Shown: positions 12,440-25,407 of the stretch, piece by piece
Position numbering within the stretch: the first letter of the stretch is position 1
Layout: each line of letters starts with the position of its first letter
DNA from: Bradysia coprophila
Lineage: Eukaryota > Arthropoda > Insecta > Diptera > Sciaridae
Direction: 5' to 3'
NCBI RefSeq assembly: GCF_014529535.1
Contig: NC_050738.1
Span: forward strand, 1,302,001 to 1,366,000
DNA: 64,000 nucleotides
Program-made: the position numbers and the translations under genes
The notes under the pieces: generated by a model
What the model was told of the DNA's origin: nothing
Seen by the model: the letters and a program-made list of their open reading frames with translations, nothing else
Database searches by the model: none

Positions 12440-13650
12440 GTATTATCCTCCTATTCAAACATAAAATCCTTCAGATTTTCAAAATACAGAGGAAGAGATG
12501 GCAGCATGAGCCCTTCAATGCCACTTCTGACTCAATTTAGAATTGCATAGGACCCGGGACAAGGATTATCGACGTCAATATTTGATCATTGCTAGACATT
12601 GATCAAGAACGTTCGGCGATTTGGGGTACGTGGTACTATTAATCCTGGCACGTCGAACATTTTTTGTGCATAGCAGCCACGACTCTAGCATTGACTGTAA
12701 ACACGTCAGATGAAGGAAAGGTCTGTTGGTCCACTTTACAAAGAAATTGGCTCAGTGCCAAGGGTTGAAGTTGTTAAATAGCTACGATCTTTCGTGATAT
12801 CTGGCAGTAGAGGGACGAAGCGAACGAAAGTTCTTCACCAAATATTTTGTGGTTGCAGAGGGCATACAAAATCAATCCCAATGTCTTGCAGTGTACACGA
12901 TAGATTAAAGGTGGCACGATTTTTAGTCAAAACGTCTGTATGTTCCCGTTGGAAACGTCTGGTAGAAAAGGAATTAAATCTTTGATCAGGTTGAATCCAA
13001 AATTGACCTGTTCAGTCTTAACTGCGTTCCCTATACTTAAACCACGGTGATGCAACGCAACAACACACAAATTTCCTACGAACAATGTCTCTTCAAATCA
13101 GTTGCCGAGTCACTTACAAGGTGATTAATGTGATCATTTTGTTTACAAATTTGGACTTGTGTCTAGCCTGGTTTTACAAAACTACTCCGATGTTCAGTCA
13201 TTAATTTGACGGGTTATTCTAACGATCAACTTACCTTTTCTTGATTTTATGTGACCATCTTGTGTGTGTCTTTTCACTTGCTCATGGACGTTCTTCTAAC
13301 AGAAATGACTGAGTCACTAAATTGATTTGGTAAAATTGTGCCGGTTGCATCACGCGTGTTAGAATATCACCAAAGTCGTAGCCAGTAATTCGTTTCGGTA
13401 CGGATTTTAGATATTTTTCGTGCTTCGTAGGACTCTGCTCCACAGACACATCAGTTAGAATTTTGATCACTATACTGCCAGTCATTACGTGGAAAATTCA
13501 CTCCACTGGGACATTGGTGATATCGAAACCAACAGATTCTCCAGCTAACTGATTTCCGTCACGGTTTCCATAATATCACCACCGTGGCACTCTTCAAGAA
13601 CTGGACTTTCTCGGAGCAGGAAAAACGTTTACATGAATCTCGTAAGCTTT
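12440..13650. other. Intergenic, no assigned gene
   Basis: No gene could be assigned. A minus-strand frame at 13282-13485 encodes a peptide that looks protein-like but matches no family I can name and has no clear gene structure around it. The segment 12480-13000 has GC-richer patches and may be decayed coding or mobile sequence; I could not classify it. Confidence 0.35.
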
Positions 13651-13697
13651 GATAGAAACTTTATTTTCGCCCAATTCGAGTGTCAAAAACAAAGAAT

Positions 13698-14535
13698 TTA
13701 TCGTTTTCCTCCGATTCGTGCTGCCGGCTTTTGCACATTCTTGGCGGCCTTCTGTTTCGGTTGAGCCTTTTTGGCTGTTGGAGCAGTGGTCGTTTTCTTT
13801 GCTGCCTTGGTTGCTTTCTTTTGATCTTTAGCAGCCCTAAAAAACGACAAGCACATGGAAAATCAGTTCAGCCCGCGAAAGCCACTTTGCGCAGACGAAA
13901 CACTTACTTGATGGCCTGTTCCCGTTGTGCCTTACGAACTTCTGGTTTCATGTTTCGCTTAGCCATGATTTCTGTGAGGGAAGCGCCGACAATAGCCCGT
14001 TGGAATTTCTGTGTACGGCGTGTACGTTTACGGGTGGTCTCCTCTTCGATACCTTTTTTGTGTTTGCGTCGGTAAAGAACAGTCCATGTTACTTTACGTG
14101 GGTTACGCTTCATCAAATACGATCGCTCGCATTTCTTGTTGAGGAAAGTGAAGGTCTGTCGGAAAGAGAACAAAACGACATGATTGCAGAGGTTATGTTT
14201 ACGTCGAATCGGAAATTTGTTTTGATCCGTGTGACTGGTTCAAAAGCACTTCCGCTGCCACACACACTTAGCCACAAAGGTTTCACGTTTTAAAATGCGT
14301 CACAAACATCCAAATCAAGCTTACCTTTCCGTCAATTTTGACCATAGTTTTACCATGTCCTGGGTAAATTTTGTACCCGCTGAAAGCGCAAAGTCCGATC
14401 CTGAAATTGAATAAATTTTATTAGATTACACTGCCGGCACACCCAAGGAACATTGTTTCAATCATTTCGATTGGTAAAAATGTAAGATGACGCCGAATTT
14501 TACGAATATTCGGAAAACATTTTCACTTACTTCAT
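13698..14535 (-). CDS. RpL24: 60S ribosomal protein L24 (eL24)
   Basis: Structural protein of the large ribosomal subunit, helping form an intersubunit bridge. Four exons, 5' to 3': 14535-14531, 14400-14325, 14155-13908, 13836-13698; 468 nt and 155 residues, the normal insect length. The first exon holds only ATG AA before the GTAAGT donor. The N terminus ([17 protein letters not shown]) and [20 protein letters not shown] are hallmarks of eL24; the lysine/alanine-rich C tail is also typical. A pyrimidine tract upstream fits the TOP/TCT initiators of ribosomal protein genes. A poly(A) signal lies on the minus strand at 13665-13660. Confidence 0.97.
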
Positions 14536-14555
14536 CTTGTCACGGATTTCTTAGC

Positions 14556-14566
14556 AAAAAGAGACA
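14556..14566 (-). promoter_or_regulatory. Putative TCT/TOP initiator of RpL24
   Basis: The minus strand reads CTGTCTCTTTTTGC about 22-35 bases before the ATG. That matches the polypyrimidine initiator used by animal ribosomal protein genes for coordinated transcription and TOR-dependent translation. Assigned from motif and position; the start site itself is inferred. Confidence 0.55.
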
Positions 14567-14918
14567 GATGTGCAGTGCTGAGCAACGATATTTTCGAATA
14601 TGCGCTAGCGTTGTACAGAAAATGTAGTAAAACGTCAAAAAGACACAAATGTATTTTGACAGATCCACAGATCGAACATGCGCATATGTTCGATAATATT
14701 CTTGTATCGAACGGTGAGCTAAGTAAATACCTTAGTGTAATAGATTGGTAAAGCCAATTGAATTCACTGAATCATTGACTTTTCCCATAAGCTATAAATG
14801 GTAAGTAATGTCTGATGATGGTAAAGTTGCGAAAATGGTAAGTATGTTCTCGACAAGGTAAATAAACATAGTGAAGGCAACGCAAATCTGTAAACGTCAC
14901 GGTTGTAACATATTTCAT

Positions 14919-14940
14919 TTCATTTCATTTATTTCATCTT
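14919..14940. repeat. (ATTTC)n microsatellite
   Basis: Four and a half copies of CATTT/ATTTC in a row. The surrounding 14.6-16.1 kb shows no gene. Confidence 0.8.
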
Positions 14941-15376
14941 AAAAAAAATTCTGTTTGACATGACCTGCGTAACTCTAGTTTGCATTAAACAATTCAAAAG
15001 AGCTACCATAAAACATAACAAATCTAATATTTACCCGAAGCTTGGGGTCAGTATTTCTAGCTATTCCCTGACGGTTTGCGTTACCTTCAGTATGTTTATA
15101 TAAAATGAGTATGTCATGTGTTCGAAGCAAATAGTGAAGTATGAACTAATTTTGTGTGTTAAAGAATCCATGTAACGTTTACGATGGTCAATAAGTATGT
15201 TCTAAGGTTATTTAAGATGTCAAGTCATAACCATAAAAAAAAGTTGACAAATGTTCACAGATAAAAATCGTAAAACGTTTTTATAATACGATGAAGCGGA
15301 CTTATAATAAGTGAGTGAAGTTATGCGGATCGAGATGGATCAATGGTAAAAACGTTGAAGTGTCCACTCCACTCAA

Positions 15377-15467
15377 CAAAAAGTACTCCGTGAGAGAGCG
15401 AGCTGTCAAATAAACAAGGAAAAATTGAAAAAATTCAATTTTGTCTCTCACACGGAGTACTTTTTGG
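15377..15467. repeat. Short inverted repeat, CAAAAAGTACTCCGTGAGAG
   Basis: AAAAAGTACTCCGTGAGAGA on the left is mirrored by TCTCTCACACGGAGTACTTTTT on the right, with about 50 bases between. It looks like a small non-autonomous inverted-repeat element; no target duplication was confirmed. Confidence 0.6.
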
Positions 15468-16099
15468 TAAGAGGAAACTGAGCATAAGCATGGCCTATTT
15501 TGGGTATAATATTTTCCAATATTTTCTAAATTTTGCCAAAATTTCATGAATTTTCCTACATTTCCCCCAATTTTCCTAAAAATATTTTTTTGGAAAATAT
15601 AGGAAAATGTGGGATGGTAAAGTTCAAGAAAATATGGAAAAACTACCCATTTATGGTAGTTGGTCTGTAAAACAGATTTTTGACAAACACAATATTCCGG
15701 AGCAGTTCTATTTCAAAACATACCACATAGCGAGTCATTTTAACACCTAGTTTTTGACATTTATTAAAAGACTTCAGGGTTATTTTGTCGAACTGTCAGT
15801 AGAAAATATTTAACCTTTTGGCACACTTATGGCGTGAATAGTGAGTGCCTTCAAGCTAAATCGACCGATTTTGAAGAATCGCCCATACCTGGTCATACTT
15901 ACAAAGGTAACTGTCATGTAACCTCAATTTGAACGGTTCAGTTGATAGGATCCGTATAAATGTTTTTGTAATCGACTTAGATGTGCCGTAAACGCTCAAA
16001 AGCTCAAATAGAATCAGTAGGATCTTTTACCACAGACATCAGTGTTCCTGATGTAAGTCTATTTCCGATTATTTTTTTTTTGTTAAACTGTCAACACTG

Positions 16100-16361
16100 A
16101 ACAGGATATGAAAAATCTGTCATTTTAGTTTCAGTTCACTTTTGACAAGCCAACTTTTTCTGCTGTCGATTGTTTTTTTTTATAGAAAATCGCGATAGAT
16201 CGAAACATAGTGCAAAAATTGAAGATAAAACCAAAAGTGAATGATTGTTGAAAAAGTGGATAAAATTGACTGTTTAGCCAGTAGAAAATGATGTAGTGAT
16301 CTGAATCGATTGACTAGTGAAAATAATTGAATAAAATCAAAAAAGTGAATTGAATTGAAAC
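16100..16361 (+). other. Putative non-coding first exon of the MEAK7-like gene
   Basis: A purine-rich stretch of 5' UTR type (many GTGAA/GAAAA words) ends in a strong donor, AAACGTAAGTAA. The coding exon at 26502 is preceded by a splice acceptor (TTTTCAG, ending at 26479) and so must be joined to an upstream exon. This is the best candidate seen, but the link is inference and implies a 10-kb intron. Confidence 0.35.
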
Positions 16362-16379
16362 GTAAGTAAACAGTGAAAC

Positions 16380-19300
16380 GACTCCTTCACCGAAAAGTTT
16401 ATATTTATTTTTCGCATTCAAAATTTTATTTTTCTTGGCATTGCCAAGCATAAACATCGTATTCAAATCGAATATTTCGTTTCATTTCATAAAATCATAA
16501 TCATAAATCAATCAACAAGTCAATGGGAGATAAAAGAACCGTGGTTCCACGTATAACTTCTACCCAATTTAACATTGAACTTGGGTGTTTTTTTTTATTG
16601 TTTTGCTAAAAGCATATACACACATCCTTTGGCGTTTTGTCTGACCCAGTTTCTTCGCATAGATATAATTCGTGTGCTATGTGTACTCGTATAACAAGTT
16701 TGCATACTAATTTGTATTTTCTTTGAGACAATATCAAGTGCAATGCTACACAGTAAACAGTTAATTTGTTGTTTTGCTCTTATTTACCTTTCTGAGATAT
16801 TTACGTTTGAGTTGCTGCGTCCATAGAGTTTTTTTTTTGGCTCGAGTAATTGTCGGAACTATAAAAATTTAGATGAAAACATGCGCTCCAATTATTATAT
16901 GTCACATGAGTAAATACATATTCTGATAGCTGAAGTGGACACTAAGCGGTGGAAAATACCATGACATATCCCGCAGCGTATGTATCAAGCATACATTTAA
17001 AAAAAACTTTGATCTGAGAACAACATCTGTTATCTACAACAATGACACAAAAAAACGATAACCTCTGTTTATTATGTTAGTTAAACGTATAGTGTAACTA
17101 ATGAAGTAGAAGATTTTCTGACATTGTCGAAAATATTTGTGATATGCCTTACAGTCCGTGAAGGGTTAAAAAAAAAGTTTATTTTATAAAGTTAAGGGAG
17201 ATGGTACAAAGAAACGAGAAGCTCATACATTTTAGATTATGTGTGATGAGAGACTGGCGCGTAGGAGTAACAATAAATAAATTGATACAAATAGCGAGGG
17301 AAGTAAATGTTTTACGTAAATACAAAGTTTGTGAATTATATTGGCAGGTTTTCATCGCAGAATTTATTTTAAAAAAAGACGTCAATTGAAGCGATGGAAA
17401 CAGATATTGAATCTGCTTAGGAGGTAGGAAAATTGGATTCTGGAATGAAGAGGGTAGACCTTTGACTTCCTTTTTGTTTAAACAATCTTCCGTTCTTTAT
17501 CACTAATATTTTCCCATTCTTACAGCACCTTTTCTGCCCTAAACGACTTATCTTTTGTTACTATCAAACTCAAAATTGTTCTAAAATTATTCTTGTGGTT
17601 TCGTCTCTTTGCTTGAAAAGTTATGACACCTCTCCCTTGGACAATTGATTTTAAAAATTATCGTATTTAGCCACCGTCCGCCACAACAAGAGAAATTGTC
17701 GACGAAATTGGGAAATTGTCTAAAACCAATTGTCCAGACTGGACAATTATTGCAAAAATCGATGTTATCGTAGATTCCATCACATGTTTTTTTAATTTTT
17801 TCTATTATTCTGAAAATGTCCCAGATGCGTGACTGACACTTTACCTTTACCAAATAAATTGTGGGAACGTTTCTGAGGGCATCAAGTTAATTCAGATAAA
17901 TCTTTATCACGTTTATACTAAAACCCAGGTGGTACACACTTTTTTTTGTTTAACCAGTGACTAATCATCGAATTCCCAAGAATGACCACGATTACCAAAT
18001 TACCCATTGACTAAAACTAGCATGACTGACAATGGAATTAGGTGTTAGGTTCTTAATAACCTGAAGATCTTCATACAATAAAATTCACTCGAAAATTGTT
18101 ATCAAGATGAATACACTCTAAGGTTTCACATTAATATAAACTTCACAAAAATAATTTGATTCGAGGTTGATAACAGATTCAAGAAAATTCTGTCCTACCA
18201 ATTTCTTCTACTGTTGTCTATTTTTCCTCTACTGAAAGACATTTCCCACCTATTTGCAACAATTTTGATCTATCAATAGAAATGACTTCTATTTTTACCA
18301 AGAGGTAATACTCAGTTTTACGATTTTGGAGCATTATCCAATGTATTCAATAAGTAAAGTAACTTATTTCCAATAAATTGCATCATTTTAACAAAACATT
18401 TCCAAGAATTCATCCGAAATTCTGGGAATTTCATTGTTTTTCAAATATGAATTTGGGATTTTGTTTTGCGAAATAAATTTACTCATTCAGTTCTCATTTC
18501 TTTATCTAATCATCTGATGTGCTTTCAACCATTTATGATTGGTTCTTATAATTTGACGATTCAGACTAACTGATTTTAAATAATTATCTGATTGCGATCG
18601 TGAGATTTTTTACATTCAAAGTGTTCGTTTACTCGCTACTAGAAAATTTTGAATCACGAACACGACATGACAACAATATGAGCTAGGGTAAGAGCTCGTT
18701 CAGGAACGAAAATTCTTTCACTGGAGTTGCTCAGTTAAATAACTATTGAGCACTTGTCTTTACGAAAAGTGAAGAAAGTGAGAACTGTCATGAAAGACGT
18801 TCGTACTATTTGTTCTTTATAAACAATGAATATTTTGATTTGATGCGGAAACTTATGTGATTCTTTTAGTGGTAAATAATTGAATTTTAACAGGTGCATA
18901 CATATTTACGTGGAAAATATGGCATTTTATTGAAGTAATTGTTTTGTCTGTAAAGCTGAGTTAACGGCAATGTTTTTGAACGATTAAGTGTCGAAACAGC
19001 GCAGTTAATTTAACTTTGTTTAAGTTTCTGAACGAGCTCTAATGTTCCAGATATCATGTTAGTTGCATATTAGCAGTCGTCACTACCGACACAGACCTGT
19101 CATAGATTTTGACTCCTTTCGCCCAACTTCAATTTTATCATTTTTTCTGACATATATCAAATCGCCCAAAACCACTTGCAGTGGAGGTGTGACGCAAGTC
19201 CTGTTATCCACTTACAAAAGAACTGATATCGGTGTAGGTGACGCTTACAGATTCTACACGCAAAAAGATATGCGTCACAAATGGCAGCTGATGAGCAAAG

Positions 19301-19500
19301 TACGCGAAAGTTTTATCAACAAAAATCTTAACAGAAAAATTTTAGGAAGAAAATTATAATAAAAAAGTTTGCGTCAAAAAGTGGCAGATGATTCGGCTTT
19401 CTTCCGTTTGAATTCCATTCATTAAAGAAATATATTTCATAATTATAAAAATTTTCCTTCCTCAACATCTTCTCTTCTATTTCTCTTTGATATCAACCTT
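16380..19500. other. Gene-free AT-rich stretch (probable intron)
   Basis: Only short frames without codon structure were seen. It is probably part of intron 1 of the MEAK7-like gene. No clear repeats other than A/T runs. Confidence 0.4.
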
Positions 19501-19621
19501 CCAGCTTTCATTTGACGAAAATCGAAAATTTTACGGAATTCAAAAATTTGATGAAAATCGAAAAGTCTAAAATCGAAAAATTCACGAATATCGAAAATTT
19601 GACCAAAATCGAAAATTTGAG

Positions 19622-20356
19622 GCACTTAAAACGCTCATAGCTCCCAAATAAGCGACTTTTTAAGAAAACCATGAAACACGTGTCGACTAGAATGTAAAAC
19701 TCTATCAATTTGTCTTTTAAACGAACTTTCTATCTGCAGTATTTTCCGAGTTATGGCTGACATAGCTCGCACTTAAAACGCCCATATCTCCAAAATAAGC
19801 GACTTTTTAGGGAAACCATGAAGCACGCATCAACTAGAATCTAAAACTCTACAACTTTGTCTTTTACACGAAGTTTCCATCTGCTGTATTTTCCGAGTTA
19901 TGGCTGACATAGCTCGCATTTAAAACGCCCATATCTCCAAAATAAGCGACTTTTTAGGGAAACCATGAAACACGTGTCGACTAGAATGTAAAACTCTATC
20001 AATTTGTCTTTTAAACGAACTTTCTATCTGCAGTATTTTCCTAGTTATGGCTGACATAGTTCGCACTTAAAACGCCCATATCTCCAAGATAAGCGACTTT
20101 TTAGGGAAACCATGAAACACGCATCGACTAGAATCTAAAACTCTATAACTTTGTCTTTTACACGAAGTTTCCACCTGCCGTATTTTCCGAGTTATGGATG
20201 ACATAGTTCGCACTTAAAACGCCCATATCTCCAAAATAAGCGACTTTTTCGGGAAACCATGAAACACGCATCGACTAGAATCTAAAACTCTATAAATTTG
20301 TCTTTTAAACGAACTTTCTATCTGCCATATTTTCCGAGTTATAGGTTCCATAGTTC
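19622..20356. repeat. Five-copy tandem array, 147-bp unit
   Basis: Units begin at 19622, 19769, 19916, 20063 and 20210 with GCACTTAAAACGCCCATATC (variants in some copies). The spacing is exactly 147 bases each time. Each unit contains AAGCGACTTTTT, CCATGAAACACG and ATTTTCCGAGTTATGG. Copies differ by scattered substitutions but not by length. It is preceded at 19515-19620 by a shorter degenerate repeat of AAAATCGAAAATTTGA. No coding sequence. Confidence 0.92.
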
Positions 20357-20359
20357 AAT

Positions 20360-23340
20360 AGCTTAACACGCTCATAACTCCGAAATTATAAGCTTTTATA
20401 AAAATTCCTTCAAATTAGTTTCTTAGAATTACGTCCTTAACATACCCTGAAAATTTCAGCCAAATCCGCCGGTAAATTCAAAAGTTTCGGCTAACAGAGT
20501 GACAAAGTGACAGAGTGACAAAGGTTGGTAAAATTCATCAATTTCAAAATGTATGAAAATGAATTTCTTCATACAAATTTCTACAAATTTCCAAGTTTTG
20601 AAATTTAATATCTCGGCCAAATTTTAACCTTATGAGGCGTGTGATAGCTCGTTGAACTCGTTACGAATAAAATACTATGGGGGTAGTAGGAGCAAAGGGG
20701 GAAAAGTCAAAAAGTTCGTGTATATATTCCTCAGTCCTGCGGAAAAAAATTTTTGTCAAATTTTTCAGTGTGAACGGACTTGCGTCACGGCCCTTCACTA
20801 ACGTAGGGCCATGACTAGGTATGCGCTGAAAGTACTAGACCTCAGCTTTGCAACGAACCCACTCACATCGCCCATTTATCGACCTTTGACGACCTTCTAC
20901 CAGTAACCAACGATGGCTAGAGACTATTTGAGGTCTGTTTAGAATTCCTCAGACCAAGACCTTTCAAACGCTAAATGCATCCATCCCAGACGAAATGGGC
21001 CCGACAGCGGTAGGTGGTTTTTCAAATCCCTCGTAATGTCTGGTCCTGATTAGTCCTTCCTTATAATAATAACGCATGACAAAATTTGCTAGTCACCTAT
21101 CTTATGTATGATTCATAATAATAGACCACTTACTACAACGACTACTCTTCGACAATAATCGACAATTTATCACTAAAACAAAACATGTGTCGCTGATACT
21201 TTAATTTTCACACAAACAATTTACTTCCAATCCTCGAAGCGTCTAGATTGTGAATAATCAATTAATTCGTCAACAAGCACATGCTCTAATTCCCAAAAAA
21301 AAAAAAAATGAAGAAAGAAATCCAGTCACATTATCAGCGATATAAACATAAATATAATAATCTCATCGAATGAATTGATAACATCGAACAACAACAACAA
21401 CACGACCAACAAAAGCACAGCCCATTGTTGATTGAGTTGTAAACCATATTTTCCACCAGATAAGAATCTAATGTTTATTTCATTACCAAAACATATCTCC
21501 GCAACCCATCCATATCGTGTCAGTAGAGACAGAGGTGTAAGTGATTTTGATGTGATGGAGGAATGGAGGAATTTCAATTTTTTTTTCTACGTCTTCTCTC
21601 TTTTTGAAATTTCATCGGTTGATTATTGGTAGTTAGATTATGTATATAATTCATGCGCATCTGGTGTACTATAGGCTATATATATTGTGTACAATAATAT
21701 ACAGTCAATAATTCCAGAGGATTTTTTTTTTGTTTTTATTAAAAGAAATATTAAACTCAAGTGTTTGCTTTGGTTTTGTTCATTCATTAAATTCGAAATG
21801 AGTTTCAGTTTAATTTGATCGGCATTCAGAAACGGATCGACTAAATATTTTCGCTAACATAAATAAATCTTCAGAGACTGAAACTGAACGGCTGGTTGTT
21901 TCGTTCCAATTTTTTTTTTATTACTTTGACCATATTTTCCGTTGGTCCATCACTTGTTATGATTGAAATCATTCTTTTATTACTACACAATTCAGTGCGG
22001 TCGAATGAAATAAGTCAATAAAATTTTGCACTTTTATTATCGAGAGAACATTTCGTTTGTGAACTTCTATTAAATAATAGGAAATTGGATTGAATTTCTG
22101 GTTGTAATTGAATGTTTGAAAATTTTATTTTTTCAATATCACAGTGAATGACTGAGTCCCAACTATAACGTCGAAATCAAATTGCTATAAATAATAATAG
22201 AGTCAACGCTAGGAAAGTAATAAAAAATTGATATGCCTCATACGGTATAAATGTACACAATACACAGCACATACTTTATATCAGCTCACCTTACGCTTGA
22301 TATATACCTAGCGTAGTTCAATTTCATTAAATTATTTAGTTGAATCATATTCTCATATCATATTAAATATCTTTTCGTGTGCTGTGCGTATATCATGTCA
22401 TGGTGCTATTTCCATCATTTTAATTATTTCCATTGGAGGTGAATGGATTACATTTTTGGTACACTTCAGTCAGTTAGCTCGCATCGTTGCAGTATTAAGT
22501 GCGGGTATAAGTGCTCATAGGTTCTGTCTCTTCGGATAATGGTTGGCAAACTTGATAGAGTTTTAGTGAGATAATTATCTAATCGGATCACGAGGTGGCG
22601 GGATCTAAAAGTCGTCTAGAGCAAAGCATATTAGTAAAATGTTGCTTATGTCAAATAGAGTAATAAACTACGACCAGTGTAAGTACCATGCAATTTTTCA
22701 TTTTAACACTATTCCAAGGTCATGCCGTTATTTCAAGTATTACTTTATTTGACACATGCATAATTCTACTGTGCTTTACTTAGATCATGGATGACAGTCC
22801 TTTCATTTCACATCTAAAACTGATAGATCGATGTCTATTGCTTGAAGGCACAACGGTTATGTTAGATATTTAATTCAAATTGAATGCTCTAAATAGTGCA
22901 CTTTTGATGCTGTAAATACCTCAGTGAAAGCTGGCTTACATGGTTTTATTAGAAACGTAAACGAAAAAACAATGTAAAATGGTCACCTAAAACTTGTCGC
23001 GTTTAACATTAAGGTTTTCATGTTTTCAATCATTCCATACACAGACTGTTCAGTGTTCAACGGTTCAACATTGAATTCATGAATGTTAATCATCAATATA
23101 CGAGATTTTGTGAGACGAACGATGTAAAACTGGTCAATATTGAGCTGATGTATGGAATAATTTGAAGTGAAAACGAACGAAAACTATAAAGATTTTGCAT
23201 TCGCTCCGGTCAATTTGTGCACTGCTGCATTACTTCTGCAGGACAACTTCCTATTGCGCAAAAGGCTTTCGGTTAAATGAATTGATGAGATGATTATGAA
23301 TAAAATCTTATTTTGTAAATTTATCATTCGGAGTTTTATA
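20360..23340. other. Gene-free stretch
   Basis: No coding sequence was recognised. There are A/T runs and short simple repeats such as the CAACAA run near 21390. Probably intron 1 of the MEAK7-like gene. Confidence 0.4.
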
Positions 23341-23343
23341 GAA

Positions 23344-25067
23344 GGTGAAAAATTTTTTGAATCGGACATACCATTTTTGTTTCCGGACGTTTATTTATGG
23401 TGCTATCGATAGGGAATTTCAAGGTGATCATTTCGTAGAAGAAGTTTTTTTTTTAAAACGACCTCTCCGGCTCGGGGCGACTCTGAGAAAATTTTAAAAT
23501 TTCAAAATCATGACTTTTTCAGAAAATTTTTCCCCGTAGTGACACAACCCAGCTGGTTTTGATCTAATGGTAGTTTGTAGAGAATTAACAGACGATTCTA
23601 ATAAAAGTATCGTCGGGTCGAAAGGTTGTAGCTGTGAGTCAGGGGGAGGCATCAAAGTCCAATTTTATGGTTTTATCAATGAGCACCCCAACCGATTTTT
23701 CATTTTATTTGCTTAAAATGAAGGCTTGCACATCCCATTTAACATATCAAAAAATTGATAGGGGGTTTTTCAATTTTTTCTAAAAATCTTAAAAAACTTT
23801 CTTGTGGGTGCCCACATTCCTGAGATTTTTTAATGGAAATGTATGGAAAGTTCTACTAAAAATGAAATTAATTGCTATATACTGGTTGTCCCTGGTCTAC
23901 CGAACAATTACATGCACTAAAAAGAAATTTAACATTTTTACTTTGTGAACGTGGACAACTTTCACTGATTTTTTCACCATCGGGAAGCTTTCTGGTCATG
24001 CCTAGCTCATCCACTGCTGAGTATAGCTTCAGTTGCTACCATATCTCATAGCCTGAGACCGCACCTTTCCAAAAATACCAAACTTGCCCTATTCGCTATC
24101 TGGCTTGTATTCTTCACGGTGTCAAATATGTGGGTAAGTCGTATGTGGGTAAGAATGTATCACTTTGCATGTGAACTTCATTAAATCCAAGACCTCCTTA
24201 TTTGACATAATTTGTAACTTTATTTCGGTTAAAATTGGAAATAAGAAACTGTCTCAAAAATCTTTCGAGTAGGTCGACTTACCCACATATTTGACACCGT
24301 GAAGAATACAAGCCCGATAGCGAATAGGGCAAGTTTGGTATTTTTGGAAAGGTGCGGTCTCAGGCTATGAGATATGGTAGCAACTGAAGCTATACTCAGC
24401 AGTGGATGAGCTAGGCATGACCAGAAAGCTTCCCGATGGTGAAAAAATCAGTGAAAGTTGTCCACGTTCACAAAGTAAAAATGTTAAATTTCTTGTTAGT
24501 GCATATAATTGTTCGGTAGACTAGAAAAAATCAATATATAGCAATTAATTTCATTTTTAGTAGAACTTTCCATACATTTCCATTAAAAAATCTCAGGAAT
24601 GTGGGCACCCATAAGAAAGTTTTTTAAATTTTTTTAAAAAAATTGAAAAATTCCTCTCAATTTTTTGATATGTTAAATGGGATGTGCTAGCCTTCATTTT
24701 AAGCAAATAAAATGAAAAATCGGTTGGGGTGCTCATTGATAAAACCATAAAATTGGACTTTGATGCCGCACCCTGACACACAGCTACAACCTTTCAACCC
24801 GACGATACTTTTATTAGAATCGTCTGTCAATTCTCTACAAACTACCATTAGATCAAAACCGGCCGGGTCGTTTCACTACGGAGAAAAATTTTCTGAAAAA
24901 GTCATGATTTTGAAATTTTCAAATTTTCTCAGAGTCGCCCGAGCCGGAGAGGTCGTTTTTTAAAAAAAACTTCTTCTACGAAATGATCACCTTGAAATTC
25001 CCTATCGATAGCACCATAAACGTCCGGAAACAAAAATGGTGTGTCCGATTCAAAAAAAATTTTCACC
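23344..25067. mobile_element. 1.72-kb near-perfect palindrome (giant foldback element)
   Basis: The ends are GGTGAAAAATTTTTTGAATC and its inverse TTTTCACC. The arms are about 780 bases each and are mirrored almost base for base, for example CTATCGATAGGGAATTTCAAG at 23404 against its complement near 25000, and CCGCACCTTTCCAAAAATAC at 24061 against 24360. They surround a spacer of roughly 130 bases at about 24140-24270. AGAA lies directly outside both ends and may be a 4-bp target duplication. No transposase frame is present in arms or spacer. If transcribed, it would fold into a long double-stranded hairpin. Confidence 0.9.
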
Positions 25068-25123
25068 AGAAGATATTGGTATCAACATAATTATAGAGCA
25101 AAAATTCGATGAGCTCATTGATA

Positions 25124-25360
25124 TTAATTTAAAATAGCTTCATCAGGACTACGTTGATTGTCTGGAACGCATTTCTGACTACACGGTCCAATAAAGATCG
25201 ATTTTTCGTCTGATGGACATGGAAGAGGAGGAATGGGACAAATTGGTACCATTTCAGCGGTCTAAAATAAAACAATTCTTTTGATTATTGACCCAAAAGG
25301 TTTTAATTTCATCACCTTCATCATGGCAAATAATAACACAACGCAAACGACAATTTTCAT
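25124..25360 (-). CDS. Small secreted cysteine-containing peptide, family unknown
   Basis: Two exons, 25360-25316 and 25261-25124, joined in phase 0, encode 60 residues. Exon 1 is a signal peptide (MKIVVCVVLLFAMM). The mature part has four cysteines arranged C-x6-C-x11-C-x3-C and is proline-rich at its N end (CPIPPLPCP). I do not recognise the family; a protease inhibitor, venom/salivary-type or immune peptide are possibilities only. Upstream, a TATA box and an initiator are correctly spaced, which supports a real gene. The stop codon lies only 57 bases from the end of the giant palindrome. It runs antisense to, and apparently inside, the first intron of the MEAK7-like gene. Confidence 0.7.
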
Positions 25361-25407
25361 TTTTTCTCTTTACTTAAGAGTAACAGTTTGTGTCAATTTG
25401 AATAAGC

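Noticed and set aside
13282-13485. Small gene downstream of RpL24 on the minus strand
   Set aside because: The peptide looks protein-like, but no family, signal peptide or splice structure could be shown, and it follows the RpL24 poly(A) signal.
14672-14693. Palindrome TCGAACATGCGCATATGTTCGA as a p53-type site upstream of RpL24
   Set aside because: It resembles two half-sites but has mismatches at conserved positions, and a single short palindrome is expected by chance.
24593-24963. Reading frames within the palindrome
   Set aside because: They occur because both arms are mirrored; none has a start context, domain or length beyond chance.
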